From: Lachnospiraceae bacterium UBA3820
GTDB lineage: Bacteria > Bacillota > Clostridia > Lachnospirales > Lachnospiraceae
Assembly: GCA_002369325.1 (NCBI GenBank)
Contig: DFDU01000069.1
Span: forward strand, 12,173-28,411
DNA length: 16,239 nt
Direction of reading: 5' to 3'
In this document: one piece after another, positions 13,143 through 16,239 of the stretch
How positions within the stretch are numbered: the first letter of the stretch is position 1
How the letters are laid out: every line of letters begins with the position of its first letter
Position numbers and translations under genes: made by a program
The notes under the pieces: generated by a model
The model's database searches: none
Told to the model about the DNA's origin: nothing
What the model saw: the letters and a program-made list of their open reading frames with translations, nothing else

Positions 13143-14591
13143 TTACTGCTGATTATCTTCAAGCATTTTAACCTTTGTATCATAAAGCTTCTTTGATAAA
13201 TCCACATAATGTACATGCGGATTCTCATATCGCTGCTCTTCTTCCCAGACCTTATTCTTAAGCTGGTCAGCTACAAAAGCTTTAATTTCTTTCAAGTCAG
13301 GCGATTTGTAAACAAGCTCACCGTTTCTGAAAACAGGAACCTGAAGCTCTTTCACATCGACATCCTTAAATTCCATTTTCTTCCAAGGCTTCTTAGGATC
13401 AACATAAGCAAAAGGCTCGTCACCCTTAACCTCTTCATCATAAAATGTAATCAAATCTGCAATCGCATAACCTGTTTCTCTGCTGAAAATTCTCCAAAGC
13501 TTCTTCTTACCCGGATTTGTAATCTTCTCAACATTTTCGGAAATCTTAATCTTAGGTATAAAATCCTTATCAGTACTGTCTTTAACGGCACAAAGCTTAT
13601 ATACACCACCAAATACAGGATCCGACTTTGATGTAATCATTCTCTCTCCGACACCATAAGAATTAATTTTTGCACCCTGCTTATTAAGCGATCTTATAAG
13701 GTACTCATCGACACTGTTTGATACAACAACATTACAATCTTCCATGCCGTTTTCATCAAGTCTTTTTCTGATTTTCTTTGAAAAATATGCAAGGTCTCCG
13801 CTGTCGATTCTTACACCCTTAAGTCTTTTACCCATTGGTTCAAGAACTTCCTTAGCAACCTTTATAGCATTTACAAGACCACTCTTTAAAATATCATACG
13901 TATCTATAAGCAATACACAATTATCAGGATAAACCTCAGCATATGCCTTAAATGCTTCATATTCATTATCAAAAAACTGAACCCAGCTATGAGCCATGGT
14001 TCCGATTGCCGGCACACCAAACATCTCATCGGCAAGTACGGTTGCAGTCGCTGCTGCACCACCGATATATGCAGCTCTGGCGCCAAGAGTTGCCGCATCA
14101 GCTCCATGTGCACGTCTTGCACCGAATTCCATAACAATTGAGCCTGTATCTCCGGCAGCACGACAGATTCTTGATGCCTTTGTTGCTATAAGCGACTGGA
14201 AATTAATCGTAAGAAGTAACATAGTTTCAAGCATCTGAGCCTGAATAACAGGTGCTGTAACCGTTACAAGCGGAGTGTTCGGATAAACTATGGTTCCCTC
14301 AGGAACGGCATCAATATCGCCTGTAAACTTAAAGTTTTTAAGATAATCAAGAAACTCCTCACTGAATTCTCCTTTTGAACGAAGATATTCTATATCCTCT
14401 TCGCTGAAGGAAAGATTTTTTACATAATCTATGAGTTGTTCAAGTCCTGCAGATACAACAAAACCGCCATTGTCAGGATTGTCACGATAAAACATATCAA
14501 ATACCGCAATCTTATCCTTGTGACCCTTTTGAAAATATCCATTGGACATTGTAAGCTCATAGTAGTCCATAAGCATTGTAAGATTTCTCAC
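13143..14591 (-). CDS. pncB: Nicotinate phosphoribosyltransferase
   Basis: The enzyme joins nicotinate and PRPP, with ATP hydrolysis, to make nicotinate mononucleotide in the Preiss-Handler NAD salvage route. It has 482 aa, typical for the longer Firmicute type. MLMDYYELTMSNGYF (6-20) and FDMFYRDNP (31-39) begin the N-terminal domain. The TIM-barrel-like active site shows FGARRAHG (156-163), GTMAHSWVQFF with the phosphorylatable His201, LLIDTYDIL (about 228-236), RIDSGDL and SNSVDEYLI. The GTG at 14591 has GGGAGGA 9 nt upstream and is the best start. It lies 50 bp after typA with no terminator between them, so read-through from typA is likely; a weak promoter is also present. A strong terminator follows. 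Confidence 0.94.
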   Translation of the reverse strand: MRNLTMLMDYYELTMSNGYFQKGHKDKIAVFDMFYRDNPDNGGFVVSAGLEQLIDYVKNLSFSEEDIEYLRSKGEFSEEFLDYLKNFKFTGDIDAVPEGTIVYPNTPLVTVTAPVIQAQMLETMLLLTINFQSLIATKASRICRAAGDTGSIVMEFGARRAHGADAATLGARAAYIGGAAATATVLADEMFGVPAIGTMAHSWVQFFDNEYEAFKAYAEVYPDNCVLLIDTYDILKSGLVNAIKVAKEVLEPMGKRLKGVRIDSGDLAYFSKKIRKRLDENGMEDCNVVVSNSVDEYLIRSLNKQGAKINSYGVGERMITSKSDPVFGGVYKLCAVKDSTDKDFIPKIKISENVEKITNPGKKKLWRIFSRETGYAIADLITFYDEEVKGDEPFAYVDPKKPWKKMEFKDVDVKELQVPVFRNGELVYKSPDLKEIKAFVADQLKNKVWEEEQRYENPHVHYVDLSKKLYDTKVKMLEDNQQ

Positions 14592-14612
14592 TTCTTTTGT
14601 TCCTCCCTTATA

Positions 14613-14640
14613 TTTATATTTAATTCGTTAAATAATTCAA
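14613..14640 (-). promoter_or_regulatory. Possible weak promoter of pncB
   Basis: On the minus strand TTGAAT (14635-14640), a 16-bp spacer and TATAAA (14613-14618) lie in the 50-bp gap after typA. Spacing is one short of ideal and the gap is very AT-rich, so this could be chance. Confidence 0.35.
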
Positions 14641-14641
14641 A

Positions 14642-16239
14642 TTAACTGTTCTGCATCGCACGCTTAGCACGCATACGAAGTGTAGGATCAAGTATCTTCT
14701 TTCTGATACGAATATTTTTCGGAGTAATCTCCAATAGTTCATCTGTATCTATGAAATCAAGTGCCTGTTCAAGACTAAGTATCTTCGGAGGTGTGAGCTT
14801 AAGAGCCTCATCTGAACCTGAAGCACGTGTATTGGTAAGCTGTTTTTTCTTACATACATTAACTTCAATGTCTTCTGTCTTTCCACACTGTCCTACAACC
14901 ATTCCGCCATAAACATGTTCACCCGGTCCTATAAACAATGTTCCTCTTTCCTGTGCATTGAAAAGTCCGTAGGTAATCGCTTCTCCTGCTTCAAATGCAA
15001 TAAGAGAACCCTGACTTCTGTATGACATATCTCCTTTATAAGGCTCATAGCCTTCAAATAATGTATTTATAATTCCGTTACCCTTTGTAGCAGTAAGGAA
15101 ATCGCCTCTGAATCCGATAAGTCCGCGGGATGGTATAAAAAATTCAAGTCTCGTAGTTCCCGTACCTGTCGGAGCCATACCCTGAAGCTCACCCTTACGG
15201 TTATTAAGCATATTTATTACTGTTCCGGCAAATTCATCCGGCACATCGATTACCGCAAGTTCAAAAGGCTCGAGCTTCTTACCCTTTTCGTCTTCTTTAT
15301 ATATAACCTCGGCCTTACTTACGGCAAATTCATAGCCTTCTCTTCTCATATTTTCAATAAGAACCGAAAGATGAAGCTCACCACGGCCAGAAACCTTGAA
15401 GCACTCTGTAGTTTCAGTTTCTTCTACACGAAGCGAAACATCGGTATTAAGTTCTCTGAAAAGTCTGTCTCTTAAATGTCTTGAAGTAACAAACTTTCCT
15501 TCCTTACCTGCAAGAGGTGAATCATTTACCATAAAGTCCATTGAAATGGTAGGCTCTGAAATCTTCTGGAAAGGAATAGGTTCAGGATTTTCAGGTGAAC
15601 AAATAGTATCGCCGATATGTATATCCGAGATGCCTGAAATTGCTACGATTGAGCCAATTCCCGCCTCATTTACTTCAATCTTATTAAGTCCGTCAAACTC
15701 GTATAACTTTCCTATTTTAACTTTTACTTTTTTATCAAGCTCATGTGCATTAACTATCACGCATTCCTGATTAAGCTTAAGACTACCGTTATCTACCTTA
15801 CCGACACCTATTCTTCCTACATACTCATTGTAATCAATCGTACTTATAAGAACCTGTGTACCGGCATCAGGATCTCCCGAAGGTGCAGGTATTGAATTAA
15901 TAATAGTTTCAAATATCGGCTTCATATCAGTTCCGCGCTCATCTGCACTGTATGAAGCGTATCCGTCTCTTGCGGAAGCATAAACAAACGGACAATCAAG
16001 CTGTTTTTCATTTGCATCAAGCTCTATCAAAAGCTCAAGTACTTCTTCTTCAACCTCGGCAGGTCTTGCCTCCGGTCTGTCTATCTTGTTTATACATACG
16101 ATAACATTAAGATCAAGCTCCAATGCTTTTTTAAGAACAAATTTAGTCTGTGGCATTGCACCTTCAAAAGCATCAACAACCAAAATAACTCCGTTAACCA
16201 TTTTAAGAACACGTTCAACCTCTCCGCCGAAATCAGCAT
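14642..16239 (-). CDS. typA: GTP-binding protein TypA/BipA (5' end outside the window)
   Basis: TypA/BipA is a ribosome-associated translational GTPase of the EF-G family, involved in ribosome assembly and stress adaptation. The reading frame runs to the window edge; the visible 531 residues start at ADFGGEVERVLKMVNGV, just after the DTPGH (G3) motif, so about 70-80 N-terminal residues with the P-loop and switch I are missing. An internal ATG at 16201 is not the true start. Visible parts are G4 NKIDRPEARPAEVEEEV, G5-region VYASARDGYAS, a domain II beta-barrel, EF-G III/V-like domains with SGRGELHLSVLIENMRREGYEF, and the BipA C-terminal domain from about GYEPYKGDMSYRSQGSL to the end. It is followed by pncB on the same strand. 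Confidence 0.95.
   Translation of the reverse strand, partial: ADFGGEVERVLKMVNGVILVVDAFEGAMPQTKFVLKKALELDLNVIVCINKIDRPEARPAEVEEEVLELLIELDANEKQLDCPFVYASARDGYASYSADERGTDMKPIFETIINSIPAPSGDPDAGTQVLISTIDYNEYVGRIGVGKVDNGSLKLNQECVIVNAHELDKKVKVKIGKLYEFDGLNKIEVNEAGIGSIVAISGISDIHIGDTICSPENPEPIPFQKISEPTISMDFMVNDSPLAGKEGKFVTSRHLRDRLFRELNTDVSLRVEETETTECFKVSGRGELHLSVLIENMRREGYEFAVSKAEVIYKEDEKGKKLEPFELAVIDVPDEFAGTVINMLNNRKGELQGMAPTGTGTTRLEFFIPSRGLIGFRGDFLTATKGNGIINTLFEGYEPYKGDMSYRSQGSLIAFEAGEAITYGLFNAQERGTLFIGPGEHVYGGMVVGQCGKTEDIEVNVCKKKQLTNTRASGSDEALKLTPPKILSLEQALDFIDTDELLEITPKNIRIRKKILDPTLRMRAKRAMQNS

Noticed and set aside
13209..13631. 140-aa open frame on the plus strand inside pncB
   Set aside because: It lies antisense to well-conserved nicotinate phosphoribosyltransferase codons, has no SD and no recognisable motif.
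14642..16201. Complete GTPase gene starting at the ATG 16201
   Set aside because: The frame continues to the window edge with ADFGGEVERVLK, a conserved part of the TypA G domain, so the true start is outside the window.

Overview
This 16.2 kb window looks like ordinary chromosome from a low-GC, endospore-lineage Firmicute, most likely a Lachnospiraceae-type member of the Clostridia. The evidence is AT-rich intergenic DNA, AGGAGG-type ribosome binding sites, sigma-A promoters, a sigH gene in the conserved cysS-mrnC-rlmB-sigH neighbourhood, a sigG gene, a CIRCE/HrcA operator, and a DUF5721-like gene that I associate with Lachnospiraceae. I see no mobile element, CRISPR array, prophage or rRNA.

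Layout. Almost everything is on the minus strand. Read in the direction of transcription, the right end is typA/bipA (5' end cut by the window), then nicotinate phosphoribosyltransferase, closed by a strong terminator. The sporulation sigma factor sigG follows. Converging on sigG from the left is the only plus-strand unit, argH plus a small 84-aa gene; the two units share one terminator hairpin. argH is divergent from a four-gene minus-strand operon: a 55-aa membrane microprotein, a membrane-anchored transglutaminase-like protein, a DUF5721-like protein, and an oligopeptide-type solute-binding lipoprotein. That operon ends at a CIRCE element whose stem and T-tract also look like an intrinsic terminator. 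The next gene is htpG (Hsp90), with its own sigma-A promoter beside the CIRCE. Next is the housekeeping cluster cysS-mrnC-cysE-rlmB-sigH, and the window ends inside a tRNA gene (probably tRNA-Thr).

How the genes work together. cysE (serine acetylation, first step to cysteine), cysS (charging of tRNA-Cys), mrnC and rlmB (23S rRNA processing and 2'-O-methylation) and sigH (transition-state sigma factor) form one translation and growth-state cluster. htpG appears to be under heat-shock control by HrcA. The four-gene operon is an uncharacterised cell-envelope module with at least three membrane or extracytoplasmic products; it is the least understood part of the window.

Several genes have an upstream in-frame NTG that opens the frame earlier than the codon preceded by a good ribosome binding site. 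I moved the starts of cysS, cysE, the lipoprotein, the transglutaminase, the microprotein, argH and sigG accordingly, and each entry says why. Protein identifications rest on motifs read by eye and remembered family features; no database search was run.
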